A DNA stretch of 64,000 nucleotides from Saccharomonospora amisosensis. GTDB lineage: Bacteria > Actinomycetota > Actinomycetes > Mycobacteriales > Pseudonocardiaceae. This document shows, in pieces, positions 45,970-52,739 of this stretch. Under the pieces are notes generated by a model. That model ran no database searches. It was not told where the DNA came from and saw only the letters and a list, made by a program, of their open reading frames with translations. The translations under genes were made by a program, and so were the position numbers. The first letter of the stretch is position 1. The number at the start of each line of letters is the position of its first letter. The stretch is taken from NCBI RefSeq assembly GCF_011761185.1, contig NZ_JAAOYM010000001.1:930001-994000 (forward strand), given 5' to 3'.

Positions 45970-45988
45970 CCTGAGTGTGGTACTCAGG
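45970..45988. terminator. Hairpin between convergent phage transcripts
   Basis: CCTGAGT-GTGGT-ACTCAGG is a perfect 7-bp stem with a 5-base loop, 20 bp from the stop of the leftward gene at 46,009. It is probably a bidirectional terminator. Confidence 0.5.
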
Positions 45989-46008
45989 TGGCTGTTGCTT
46001 ACTGCATG

Positions 46009-46350
46009 TCAGCAGTCGACGAGTTCAGCAGGCTGGACGCGGACGTTGTAGGTGTCCTCCACCGGCAGGCCTCCACGGTCCGTGCCGTCTATCCATCCAC
46101 CAGTGAAGCCGCCCGCCTTATGGATCGCCGAGCGTGCCACGACAAGAGCCTGGCCGAACGCTGCCTGGTCATCGTCAGCGTCGATATACATGTTGATCCA
46201 CACATTGCCAGTGGAGAGTTCGGCAGCGAGGTCGGCGTCCGTGGCACCCGGCTCCTCGACGAGAGCGTCCATCAGGTTGTCGAGGTCCTGATCCAGCGCA
46301 TCGGGGGAGTCGGTGCGTACTGTGAACCCCAGTTCGATGTAGTACGTCAT
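46009..46350 (-). CDS. Partner of HicA-like protein (possible antitoxin)
   Basis: The 113-residue acidic protein (start MTYYIELGFTVRTDSPDAL) is unrecognised. AGGAGG precedes ATG 46350, which overlaps the stop of the upstream HicA-like gene (ATGA). Order and coupling match toxin-antitoxin operons of the hicAB type, but the sequence is not a typical HicB. A middle strand-rich region (GNVWINMYIDADDDQAAF) is notable. Confidence 0.5.
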   Translation of the reverse strand: MTYYIELGFTVRTDSPDALDQDLDNLMDALVEEPGATDADLAAELSTGNVWINMYIDADDDQAAFGQALVVARSAIHKAGGFTGGWIDGTDRGGLPVEDTYNVRVQPAELVDC

Positions 46351-46565
46351 CGTTCCTCCTGCCAGCAAGTGCGACGCTTGAGTTGCATCCGCACGTTCAG
46401 GTTATAACTCTTATTGGGTGTGATACGGATCGTCTTCTTGTGACGATCCGGACATGAGCAGTACGCCTTGTAGTAGCCCTTGCCGCGCCATACCCTCCAG
46501 CCCTGCCGCTCCAGACTCTTGAGTAGCTTCTCCAGTTCAGGATCGGGATGTCTAGGGCGCGACAT
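46347..46565 (-). CDS. HicA-like small protein (candidate mRNA interferase toxin)
   Basis: The 72-residue basic protein has the HicA-like pattern of an N-terminal helix (ELEKLLKSLERQGWRV), a short strand and loop (RGKGYYKAYC), then KKTIRITPNKSYNLNVRMQLKR. In HicA the loop carries a catalytic His (GSH); here it is Tyr-Tyr, so activity is uncertain. GGAG precedes the ATG. It heads a two-gene leftward unit. Confidence 0.5.
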   Translation of the reverse strand: MSRPRHPDPELEKLLKSLERQGWRVWRGKGYYKAYCSCPDRHKKTIRITPNKSYNLNVRMQLKRRTCWQEER

Positions 46566-46674
46566 AAGACTCCATTCGGGCGATCTAGTACTTCCCGCTG
46601 CTCTGGGAGCATCGCAGTGGCTCGCTCACTCGTTAAGGTGATACCCCCAGTCGTGACATGCCTGTTATGTATCG

Positions 46675-46698
46675 GGCCGCCCACCCCCAGGGGCGGCC
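46675..46698 (-). terminator. GC-rich hairpin downstream of the Cys-rich genes
   Basis: GGCCGCCC and GGGCGGCC pair perfectly around an 8-base loop, 12 bp past the stop of the leftward gene at 46,711. No U-tract, as is common in actinobacterial terminators. Confidence 0.55.
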
Positions 46699-46710
46699 TC
46701 GGTCAACAAC

Positions 46711-46902
46711 TCACTTTGGACGCGGATACCGGTCGGCGCACGCGCCACACTGCGGCGCGTCCCGCAGCCGCGCATCCAGCACCGACGGCCACACCAGCCA
46801 GCCGCACGCCGTGCGGCAGTACAGCTCACCGTCGTGGTCGCGGCCGTGGCCGATGACCGCGTGCCAGCCCTGGCCCACGATCCGCCACTGCGCCGTGGTC
46901 AC
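46711..46902 (-). CDS. Small Cys-rich protein
   Basis: The 63-residue protein has C29, C33 (YCRTACGWLVWP) and CGAC near the end, a likely zinc-binding fold. It is coupled (ATGA) to the gene upstream. Small zinc proteins of this type are common in actinobacterial mobile elements; function unknown. Confidence 0.55.
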   Translation of the reverse strand: MTTAQWRIVGQGWHAVIGHGRDHDGELYCRTACGWLVWPSVLDARLRDAPQCGACADRYPRPK

Positions 46903-47078
46903 GTGCGCAGGCAGGTCTCGCAGGGCTCGGCGTCGGCGGGTCTGTCGGCGAGCGGCAGCACACGACCACAGCAGGTCAGCACGACAATGTCGTCGTCGTG
47001 GTCGCGGGTCCAGCCGGCGATGTCGTGACGGGCACCATCGGCCGGCGCCAGTGTCGTGGTGCGAGTGCGCGCATCCAT
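46899..47078 (-). CDS. Small Cys-rich protein
   Basis: The 59-residue protein has CC (LTCCGRVLPL) and C-x2-C (EPCETCLRT), a likely zinc knuckle similar in layout to the coupled downstream protein. ATG 47078 is chosen although its Shine-Dalgarno is weak; the frame is open to 47162. Confidence 0.5.
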   Translation of the reverse strand: MDARTRTTTLAPADGARHDIAGWTRDHDDDIVVLTCCGRVLPLADRPADAEPCETCLRT

Positions 47079-47182
47079 GCAGGTCACTGTAGAGCGCGTG
47101 GGGACGCGACCGTAAGCGTGCTCACCCGAATGGACGAGTGAGCGTAGGTTTGGCCGCGACACGTCCGGCTACGTTCCCGCGC

Positions 47183-47437
47183 GTGAGCGTCCCACCATTC
47201 GAGCCTGACCACGCGAGCCCGCGCTACCTGTATCAGCAGATCGCCGACCACGTGCAGGCACGCATCGAGGCCGGCGAGCTACCTGCAGGTGCACGATTGC
47301 CGCGCGAGACGGAGTTCGCCGACGAGTACGGGGTGTCGCTACGCACCGGCCGCCGAGCGGTGCAGGAGCTCCGCGAGCGCGGCCTGGTCTACACGGTGCC
47401 GATCAAGGGCACGTTCGTGGGCAAGCGCGACGAGTAG
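47183..47437 (+). CDS. Single-domain GntR family regulator
   Basis: The 84-residue protein is only the GntR winged helix: LYQQIADHVQARIEAGELPA, then RETEFADEYGVSLRTGRRAV and RGLVYTVPIKGTFV. No effector domain follows, as in short GntR regulators (KorSA-like) of actinomycete integrative elements. It diverges from the Cys-rich pair. GTG 47183 is chosen; GTG 47138 would give 99 residues. Confidence 0.8.
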   Translation: MSVPPFEPDHASPRYLYQQIADHVQARIEAGELPAGARLPRETEFADEYGVSLRTGRRAVQELRERGLVYTVPIKGTFVGKRDE

Positions 47438-47439
47438 GC

Positions 47440-47586
47440 CTACATCGCTTGCTCGGCCTGGTCGTCATCGTCGTCGGGTCGCTGCCGAGCGCGCCGCACC
47501 CACTCCGTGGCCACGACCACCGGCGCGGCGATCAGCATCACCAGCTCCACAGCAGCCCGCAGCACCAGATCGAGGACGCGGGTCAC
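47440..47586 (-). CDS. Small membrane protein, fourth in microprotein operon
   Basis: The 48-residue protein has one transmembrane helix (LVLRAAVELVMLIAAPVVVA), a basic patch, then an acidic tail with five Asp. Start GTG 47586 overlaps the preceding stop (GTGA), with GGAGCGA upstream. Function unknown. Confidence 0.5.
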   Translation of the reverse strand: MTRVLDLVLRAAVELVMLIAAPVVVATEWVRRARQRPDDDDDQAEQAM

Positions 47587-47723
47587 CAGTCGCTCCACAA
47601 CTCGTCGCCGTCGATGCCGGTGGCCTCGCACGCGGCGCACGGCACCCGGATGGTGCCGTCGTCGACGGTGACCTCGAGGAAGCCGCTCCCGCCGCAGGGG
47701 GCGCAGCTGGACGGCGCGGTCAC
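47583..47723 (-). CDS. DnaJ-type zinc-finger microprotein
   Basis: The 46-residue protein has SCAPCGGSGFLEVT and VPCAACEATG, that is two CxxC(x)GxG repeats, the DnaJ central zinc-finger pattern in miniature. It overlaps its neighbours on both sides (GTGA each). It may fold as a single zinc centre; the target is unknown. Confidence 0.6.
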   Translation of the reverse strand: MTAPSSCAPCGGSGFLEVTVDDGTIRVPCAACEATGIDGDELWSDW

Positions 47724-48004
47724 CGTGTCACCGCCTGCAGCAGCGCGACGAGCTCGTCGCGGTCGACGGGGGTGTCGTCGGTGCGGTGCCAGCCGATCAG
47801 CCAGTGCAGCCCGTTCTGCAGCGCTTGATAGCGGTGCTCGAGCTTGGCGTTGTCGAGTAGTTGCTGGCGGCGGTACTCCGGCAACACGGCGCGGGATTCT
47901 TCGGCGGCGAGGGTCTCGGCGACGAGGCGGTCGCGGTCGGCGATGTCCTCGGCGAGTCGACGGAGCATCGCGACGACGGCGGGCTGCTCGAGGGTGTCGC
48001 TCAT
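47720..48004 (-). CDS. Helical hypothetical protein, second in microprotein operon
   Basis: The 94-residue protein is mostly helical (VVAMLRRLAEDIADRDRLVA, LPEYRRQQLLDNAKLEHRY) with HWLIGWHR near the middle. Unrecognised. ATG overlaps the upstream stop and its stop overlaps the downstream GTG. Confidence 0.55.
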   Translation of the reverse strand: MSDTLEQPAVVAMLRRLAEDIADRDRLVAETLAAEESRAVLPEYRRQQLLDNAKLEHRYQALQNGLHWLIGWHRTDDTPVDRDELVALLQAVTR

Positions 48005-48210
48005 CGGTCGATCACCACCCGCTGCACGGGCTGGACCGAGCCGGTGAGGGCGCCGGGCTGGGTGAAACCGATCAGCGTGATCGCGATCGCGGTGGCCACG
48101 AGCGGCCAGGCGGCGAGGCGCTTGAGGTTGCGGCCCGCGGTGCGGCGCCGCCGTGAGTGTGGCCGGTCAAGGAAGGCGAAGCAGGTGTTGATCTGCCTGG
48201 CATGGGACAT
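48001..48210 (-). CDS. Small basic membrane protein, first in microprotein operon
   Basis: The 69-residue protein has an Arg/His-rich N-terminus and one transmembrane helix (LAAWPLVATAIAITLIGFT). It is first of four overlapping leftward genes that end at 47,440 and begins 135 bp from attR. The set resembles small transfer/regulatory genes of actinomycete integrative elements, by impression only. Confidence 0.5.
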   Translation of the reverse strand: MSHARQINTCFAFLDRPHSRRRRTAGRNLKRLAAWPLVATAIAITLIGFTQPGALTGSVQPVQRVVIDR

Positions 48211-48283
48211 GGGTACCTCTTGGGTGGTAGACCCTTCGGTCCCACGTTTGTCCCATGCCAGTGTTTTGCTAGATCATCTTCTG

Positions 48284-49789
48284 CTACCTATTTGAGCTGG
48301 TAGAGATGAACGCCGCGAGGTCGGCCGACTGCCGCATCCGCGAGGGCTCGTGTACGTACATCATGTGACCCGCCGGGTAGTAGGCCGTCTCCACATTGGA
48401 CCGCAACTCTTCGGGGATGCGCAGGGCAGCGATGACGTGCTCGGCGGCATAGTACGGGGTCGCGCCGTCGTAGTGGCCCAATGCCACGTGCACCTTCAGA
48501 TGCGGATTCGCCCGCATCGCCGTGCTGAGACCCTCCACCACCGACACCGGCCGACCCTCGAAGTCCGAGTACGACCATTCCTTGTTGACGTCCAGCGCCA
48601 GGATCTCGTACGGAAGGTCGTTGGCGTACTCGAGTTCCGCACGGACATAGTGATTGAACGCGGCGGAGTAGGCTCCCATGATTCGGGAGATCGACGCGTC
48701 ATCGCTCATGTGTTCCCTGCCGCCGTCGGGCTCCCACGTCGTGAACCGCCCGTCCATCCGGCCCGTGGTGAGTCCCTGGTCGCGCAACAGTTCGGTGAAG
48801 AAACGCACGTGCTCGATCCGGAGCCCTACGCGGTCTACATAGGACTCGCTGAGACCGGTGAGCGAGGCCAACCGGGAAACGACATCGGCGCGCTCGGCAG
48901 CCGAGAGCCTGGCACCCTGCCGCAACGCCCACGGCAGGTCACGCGAGGCGAACTCCTCGGCCTCGGCCAGCACCTCTTCCAGCGGGCGGTCACCGTGCTT
49001 GCCGTGGTAGTGGGCGATCGCCGCGTACGTCGGCACGTACAACGAGTACGGCAGGTCGTTGCCCTCGTGGAACATGATCGTGCCGAGATCGAGTACCGAG
49101 GAGATGAGCAGCAGCCCGTTGAGGTACAGGCCGTGTCGCTCCTGCAGGTGCGATGCCAGCGCGGCGGCACGCAGCGTTCCGTATGACTCACCCGCGACGA
49201 ACTTGGGCGAAAGCCAACGCTCGTTGCGCGACGTCCACAGGCGGATCACCTCGCCGACCGACTCCACGTCGGGAGCGAACCCGTGGTACTCCTTCGGCGA
49301 TTCGCCCGTCGCGGCACGCGAGTAGCCGGTTGACACCGGATCGATGAACACCAGGTCGCTGTGCGCGAGCAGGGTTTCGGCATTGTCGGCGAGCTGGTAG
49401 GGCGGTGGCTCGGGGTCGGCCACATCACCGGAGACCACTCGGCGAGGGCCGAGCAGTCCCATGTGCAGCCAGATGCTAGACGACCCGGGACCACCGTTGA
49501 AGGCGAAGGTCACCGGGCGAGTGGACGTGTCGGCGCCGTCGAGCGTGTACGCAGTGACGAAAACCTCGGCCTTCGGCCTGTGGCCGTCGAACTTGCCCTC
49601 GGTGAGCACTTCCTTACGCAACACGATGCGCCCCGTTCTCACGGTGTAGGCGAGCTTGCGGCGCTTGAGGCTGAGGGTGTGCCTCGTGGTGACCAGGTCG
49701 TCGGTAGGTTCGCCGTTCGAGGCACCGGCGGTCTTGCCCGCTGCGGCCTCGTCCTGGGTCTGTGGTTCCTCGGCTGTGTTGTCTGGCAT
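48284..49789 (-). CDS. Serine carboxypeptidase, peptidase S10 family (3' end supplied by prophage)
   Basis: The 501-residue cytosolic-looking protein (no signal peptide) has the S10 oxyanion motif FNGGPGSSSIWLHMGL, the catalytic Ser in GESYGT, and the catalytic His in GHMMYVHEP near residue 475. The prophage core 48345-48363 lies in the codons right after that His, so the last 20 codons come from the phage. They match the displaced host tail at 22,889 closely, and the gene stays intact. Family members release C-terminal residues; the substrate is unknown. Confidence 0.93.
   Translation of the reverse strand: MPDNTAEEPQTQDEAAAGKTAGASNGEPTDDLVTTRHTLSLKRRKLAYTVRTGRIVLRKEVLTEGKFDGHRPKAEVFVTAYTLDGADTSTRPVTFAFNGGPGSSSIWLHMGLLGPRRVVSGDVADPEPPPYQLADNAETLLAHSDLVFIDPVSTGYSRAATGESPKEYHGFAPDVESVGEVIRLWTSRNERWLSPKFVAGESYGTLRAAALASHLQERHGLYLNGLLLISSVLDLGTIMFHEGNDLPYSLYVPTYAAIAHYHGKHGDRPLEEVLAEAEEFASRDLPWALRQGARLSAAERADVVSRLASLTGLSESYVDRVGLRIEHVRFFTELLRDQGLTTGRMDGRFTTWEPDGGREHMSDDASISRIMGAYSAAFNHYVRAELEYANDLPYEILALDVNKEWSYSDFEGRPVSVVEGLSTAMRANPHLKVHVALGHYDGATPYYAAEHVIAALRIPEELRSNVETAYYPAGHMMYVHEPSRMRQSADLAAFISTSSNR
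48345..48363. repeat. attR core
   Basis: Identical 19 bases to attL (22950-22968), inside the peptidase reading frame. Left of it is phage DNA carrying the replacement gene end; right of it is the host gene. Confidence 0.9.
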
Positions 49790-49813
49790 TGCCCCAACCT
49801 AGATCAAGGCACA

Positions 49814-50530
49814 ATGGCTGGTGTGGCGATTGCGGTGACGTCGATACCGGCACTTGACGAAGCGGTGAGCCAGTGCCGTGCCTGCCCGCGGCTGGTGGCG
49901 TGGCGTGAGCAAGTCGCGCGAACGAAACGTGCCTCGTACGCGGAAGAGACGTACTGGGGTCGCCCTGTGCCGGGCTTCGGTCCTGCGGACGCGGCGTTGC
50001 TGATCGTCGGTCTCGCGCCCGCGGCGCACGGTGGCAACCGAACCGGCCGGATGTTCACCGGCGACCGTTCCGGTGACGTGTTGTTCCAGGCGCTGTACGA
50101 CGTCGGACTCGCCTCGCGGCCGACGTCGGTCCATGCGGGCGACGGGCTGCGACTGCGCGGAACTCGCATTACCGCTCCGGTTCACTGCGCCCCGCCCGGC
50201 AACAAGCCGACCCCGGCCGAGCGCGACACCTGCGGGATGTGGTTGCGGCGGGAGCTGGAGTTGCTGCGGCCGACGTTGCGTGCGGCCGTAGTGCTCGGCG
50301 CGTTCGGCTGGCAGGCGCTGCTCACCGCGCTCGGCGAGGCGGGCTGGTCGGTGCCGCGCCCCCGGCCACGGTTCGGACACGGGGTCAGGGTCACGCTGGC
50401 AGGTCCGGTGCCACTGCAACTGCTCGGCTCCTACCACGTGTCACAGCAGAACACCTTCACCGGGAGGCTCACGCCGGCGATGCTGCGTGACGTCCTTGCC
50501 AACGCGGCTTCACTCGCGGAACTCGACTGA
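49814..50530 (+). CDS. Uracil-DNA glycosylase, family 5 (UdgB-like)
   Basis: The 238-residue protein has the 4Fe-4S-associated cysteines of the family (CRACPRL near 23-26, VHCAPPGNKPT), the active-site motif GLAPAAHGGNRTGRMFTG and the C-terminal SYHVSQQNTFTG loop. It removes uracil and related damaged bases from DNA at the start of base excision repair. ATG 49814 is chosen; upstream in-frame sequence is antisense to the peptidase. Confidence 0.92.
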   Translation: MAGVAIAVTSIPALDEAVSQCRACPRLVAWREQVARTKRASYAEETYWGRPVPGFGPADAALLIVGLAPAAHGGNRTGRMFTGDRSGDVLFQALYDVGLASRPTSVHAGDGLRLRGTRITAPVHCAPPGNKPTPAERDTCGMWLRRELELLRPTLRAAVVLGAFGWQALLTALGEAGWSVPRPRPRFGHGVRVTLAGPVPLQLLGSYHVSQQNTFTGRLTPAMLRDVLANAASLAELD

Positions 50531-50614
50531 ATCGGTTACGCGACCGTAGCGACCCTGGTCACAGCGGAATAGGGGCCACGAGCGTCCAGCCGAACACGGT
50601 GCAACCATGGAGTC

Positions 50615-51937
50615 ATGGCAGTCAAGTCGGAACCGACGCGGATCCTGATCCTCGGCGGCGGGTATGTCGGTCTCTACACGGCCCTCGGCCTGCAGAAGAG
50701 GCTGCGCGCCAACGAGGCTTCGGTGACGATCGTCGACCCGCAGCCGCACATGACCTACCAACCGTTCCTGCCGGAGGCGGCGGCCGGGGCCATCGAACCC
50801 CGGCATGTCGTGGTGCCACTGCGCCGATCCCTGCAGCGCTGCCATGTGCTCACCGCGCGCGTGACCAAGATCGATCACGAGCGCAAGAACGTCACGGTGG
50901 AGGCCGCCGACGGCCACATCGAGCAGCTCAGCTACGACGTGCTCGTGGTGGCGCTCGGCTCGGTCGCCCGGCTGCTGCCGATACCTGGCCTCGCTGAGGA
51001 GGGCATCGCCTTCAAGACCATCGGTGAGGCCATCTACCTGCGCAACTACGTCCTGACGAAGCTCGACCAGGCCGCGAGCACGCTGGATCCGGAGCTGCGC
51101 AAACGCTTGCTGACCTTCACCGTGGTCGGCGGAGGGTTCGCGGGTATCGAGGCGCTGGCCGAACTGGAGGACATGACCCGCTCGGCGACCCGCTACTACG
51201 AGAACATCGATCCCGCCGACATCCGTTGGGTGCTGGTGGAAGCCGCCGGGCGCATCCTGCCGGAGGTGCGGGAGACGCTGGGGGTGTGGACGGCCGAGCA
51301 GCTGGAAAAGCGCGGCATCGAGGTGTACCTGTCGACGGCGGCGAAGTCGTTCGAGAACGGCCACGTGGTGCTCTCCGACGGCACCGAGTTCGACAGCGAC
51401 ACCATCATCTGGACCGCGGGCGTGAAGGCCAATCCCGTTCTGGCGAACTCGGACCTGCCGCTTGACAAGCGCGGCAGGCTGCAGGCCACAGCGGCGCTGC
51501 AGGTGGTCGGCGTGCCAGGCGTGTGGACGGCGGGCGACATCGCCGCGGTTCCCGATCTGTCGCGCACCGAGGACGATCCGACCGCCACCTGCCCGCCCAA
51601 CGCGCAACACGCGGTGCGGCAGGGCAGGCATCTGGCGAGGAACATCGTCCGCGTGCTGCGTGGCGAGGCGCCGACCGACTACTCCCACAAGAACCTCGGT
51701 TCGGTCGCCAGCCTCGGGCTGCACAAGGGTGTCGCCGACATGCTCGGGCTGAAGATCAAGGGTCTTCCGGCGTGGCTCTTCCACCGCGCCTACCACCTGA
51801 AGGCCATGCCTACGGTCAACCGCAAAACCCGCATCCTGTTGGACTGGCTACTCGGCGGGTTGTTCCGCCGCGAAGTGGTTTCGCTCGGCCAGATCAACAA
51901 TCCGAAAGAGGAATTCGCCAGGGCTTCCAAGTCATGA
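50615..51937 (+). CDS. ndh: Type II NADH dehydrogenase (NDH-2)
   Basis: The 440-residue flavoprotein has two Rossmann folds: RILILGGGYVGLYTALGL for FAD and FTVVGGGFAGIEALAEL for NADH. It also has TAGDIAAVPD in the FAD-binding end and the quinone-site segment CPPNAQHAVRQG. A C-terminal amphipathic/hydrophobic helix (ILLDWLLGGLFRREVV) anchors it to the membrane. It passes electrons from NADH to menaquinone without pumping protons. Confidence 0.95.
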   Translation: MAVKSEPTRILILGGGYVGLYTALGLQKRLRANEASVTIVDPQPHMTYQPFLPEAAAGAIEPRHVVVPLRRSLQRCHVLTARVTKIDHERKNVTVEAADGHIEQLSYDVLVVALGSVARLLPIPGLAEEGIAFKTIGEAIYLRNYVLTKLDQAASTLDPELRKRLLTFTVVGGGFAGIEALAELEDMTRSATRYYENIDPADIRWVLVEAAGRILPEVRETLGVWTAEQLEKRGIEVYLSTAAKSFENGHVVLSDGTEFDSDTIIWTAGVKANPVLANSDLPLDKRGRLQATAALQVVGVPGVWTAGDIAAVPDLSRTEDDPTATCPPNAQHAVRQGRHLARNIVRVLRGEAPTDYSHKNLGSVASLGLHKGVADMLGLKIKGLPAWLFHRAYHLKAMPTVNRKTRILLDWLLGGLFRREVVSLGQINNPKEEFARASKS

Positions 51938-51963
51938 CGGCGGTGGGGGCTTAAGCTGCAGGT

Positions 51964-52037
51964 GCCCCCGTAGCCCAATTGGCAGAGGCAGTCGACTTAA
52001 AATCGATTCAGTGCGGGTTCGAGTCCCGTCGGGGGCA
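51964..52037 (+). tRNA. tRNA with UAA anticodon (Leu by anticodon), class I shape
   Basis: Acceptor GCCCCCG/CGGGGGC, anticodon stem GTCGA/TCGAT with loop CTTAAAA (anticodon TAA), variable loop TCAGT and T-arm GCGGGTTCGAGTCCCGT, discriminator A. Total 74 nt, no CCA. The codon is UUA, but a real tRNA-Leu should be class II with a long variable arm; this one has only 5 nt. Charging identity is uncertain. Confidence 0.8.
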
Positions 52038-52321
52038 CTTCCTGGCCGGTCAGCGGTTCGCGGTAACCGGATCAAGATCACTTCCCCGGTTTGTCCCCGG
52101 AATACTTCGGATCAACCGCGCGTAGCGGTGTAGCGCGATCATGTTCGGGCTCGGTCGTGCCGAGTACCAACGGTGTTGCGCCGTGCGTCGTCCCAGGCCG
52201 CCTGGCCTACAACCAACAGATTGATCGTGAACTCGGCCTGGTCGCTGGTTCTTGCAGTCGATCTCTGCAAGCCCAACATCGACCGCGCGAACCGGTCCCG
52301 TGCTCGCCCATGGCCGGATCG

Positions 52322-52340
52322 TAGACATAGAGCATGTCTA
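52322..52340. repeat. Perfect hairpin TAGACAT...ATGTCTA
   Basis: Seven-base arms around AGAGC. No T-run follows, so its role is open. Confidence 0.45.
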
Positions 52341-52438
52341 GGTGTTGCGCATCTGCTGGCAGACATCTGTCGCGCGTCGCCTGTCGGTTCACAGAATCCG
52401 CCGCACGCCGTGTGTTCCAACTTTCTCTACTTCTTCAA

Positions 52439-52459
52439 GGCGGCCCCGTCAGGGCCGCC
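52439..52459. terminator. Strong GC hairpin
   Basis: GGCGGCCC and GGGCCGCC pair perfectly around a five-base loop. It is terminator-like but no gene ends close by. Confidence 0.4.
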
Positions 52460-52685
52460 GGCCTACTGCCCTTCTGCTCCGACCGAGCCTGCGCGGGGCG
52501 TGCGGCTGGCGCCGGTCCCCGCGCATCGGCCGGGGCCGTGGCTCGGCTGGTCCACGCGGCCGCAAGGCATCCCAAATCCCACGCTTTCCGTGCGATCGGC
52601 AGCGACAGCAAGCGCCGCACCATAGGGCGCGTATCGCAGGCCGATCCCGTCGCATCGACCGCAATCGATAGTTGCCTAGATCTAT

Positions 52686-52727
52686 GACTGTCGATACGGT
52701 CGGTGCGATCAATCGATGACAGTCGAT
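52686..52727. promoter_or_regulatory. ArsR-type operator candidate
   Basis: ATCGA-N6-TCGAT (52712-52727) and an upstream partial copy GACTGTCGAT (52686-52695) lie 12-50 bp before the flavoprotein start. ATCGA/TCGAT dyads are usual in actinobacterial ArsR-family operators. No arsR gene is adjacent, so the regulator would be elsewhere. Confidence 0.4.
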
Positions 52728-52739
52728 GAAAGGTGTCTC

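Larger units (their letters stand above)
22950..48363. mobile_element. Integrated temperate siphovirus (prophage), about 25.4 kb
   Basis: The element is bounded by identical 19-bp cores. It contains, in order, integrase, repressor, excisionase-like gene, early genes, replication initiator, primase-helicase, HNH, small and large terminase, fused portal/protease/capsid, connectors, tail tube, chaperones, tape measure, tail-tip proteins, amidase endolysin, holin and minus-strand cargo. No module looks truncated, so it may be inducible. The 373-residue tape measure predicts a short tail, roughly 55 nm at 1.5 angstrom per residue. Confidence 0.95.
52038..52739. other. Gene-poor region between tRNA and ArsO-like gene
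   Basis: About 700 bp without a convincing gene; small ORFs on both strands have no recognisable protein. It holds two clear hairpins (52322-52340, 52439-52459) and, at its right end, dyads typical of an operator. It may be the remains of a degraded insertion next to the tRNA. Confidence 0.6.

Noticed and set aside
52173-52625. 150-codon plus-strand ORF in the gene-poor region after the tRNA
   Set aside because: No ribosome-binding site, no domain, and strong hairpins interrupt it; several other frames are equally open.
51964-52739. Second integrated element at the tRNA
   Set aside because: No integrase and no repeat of the tRNA 3' end was seen downstream; only a gene-poor stretch remains.
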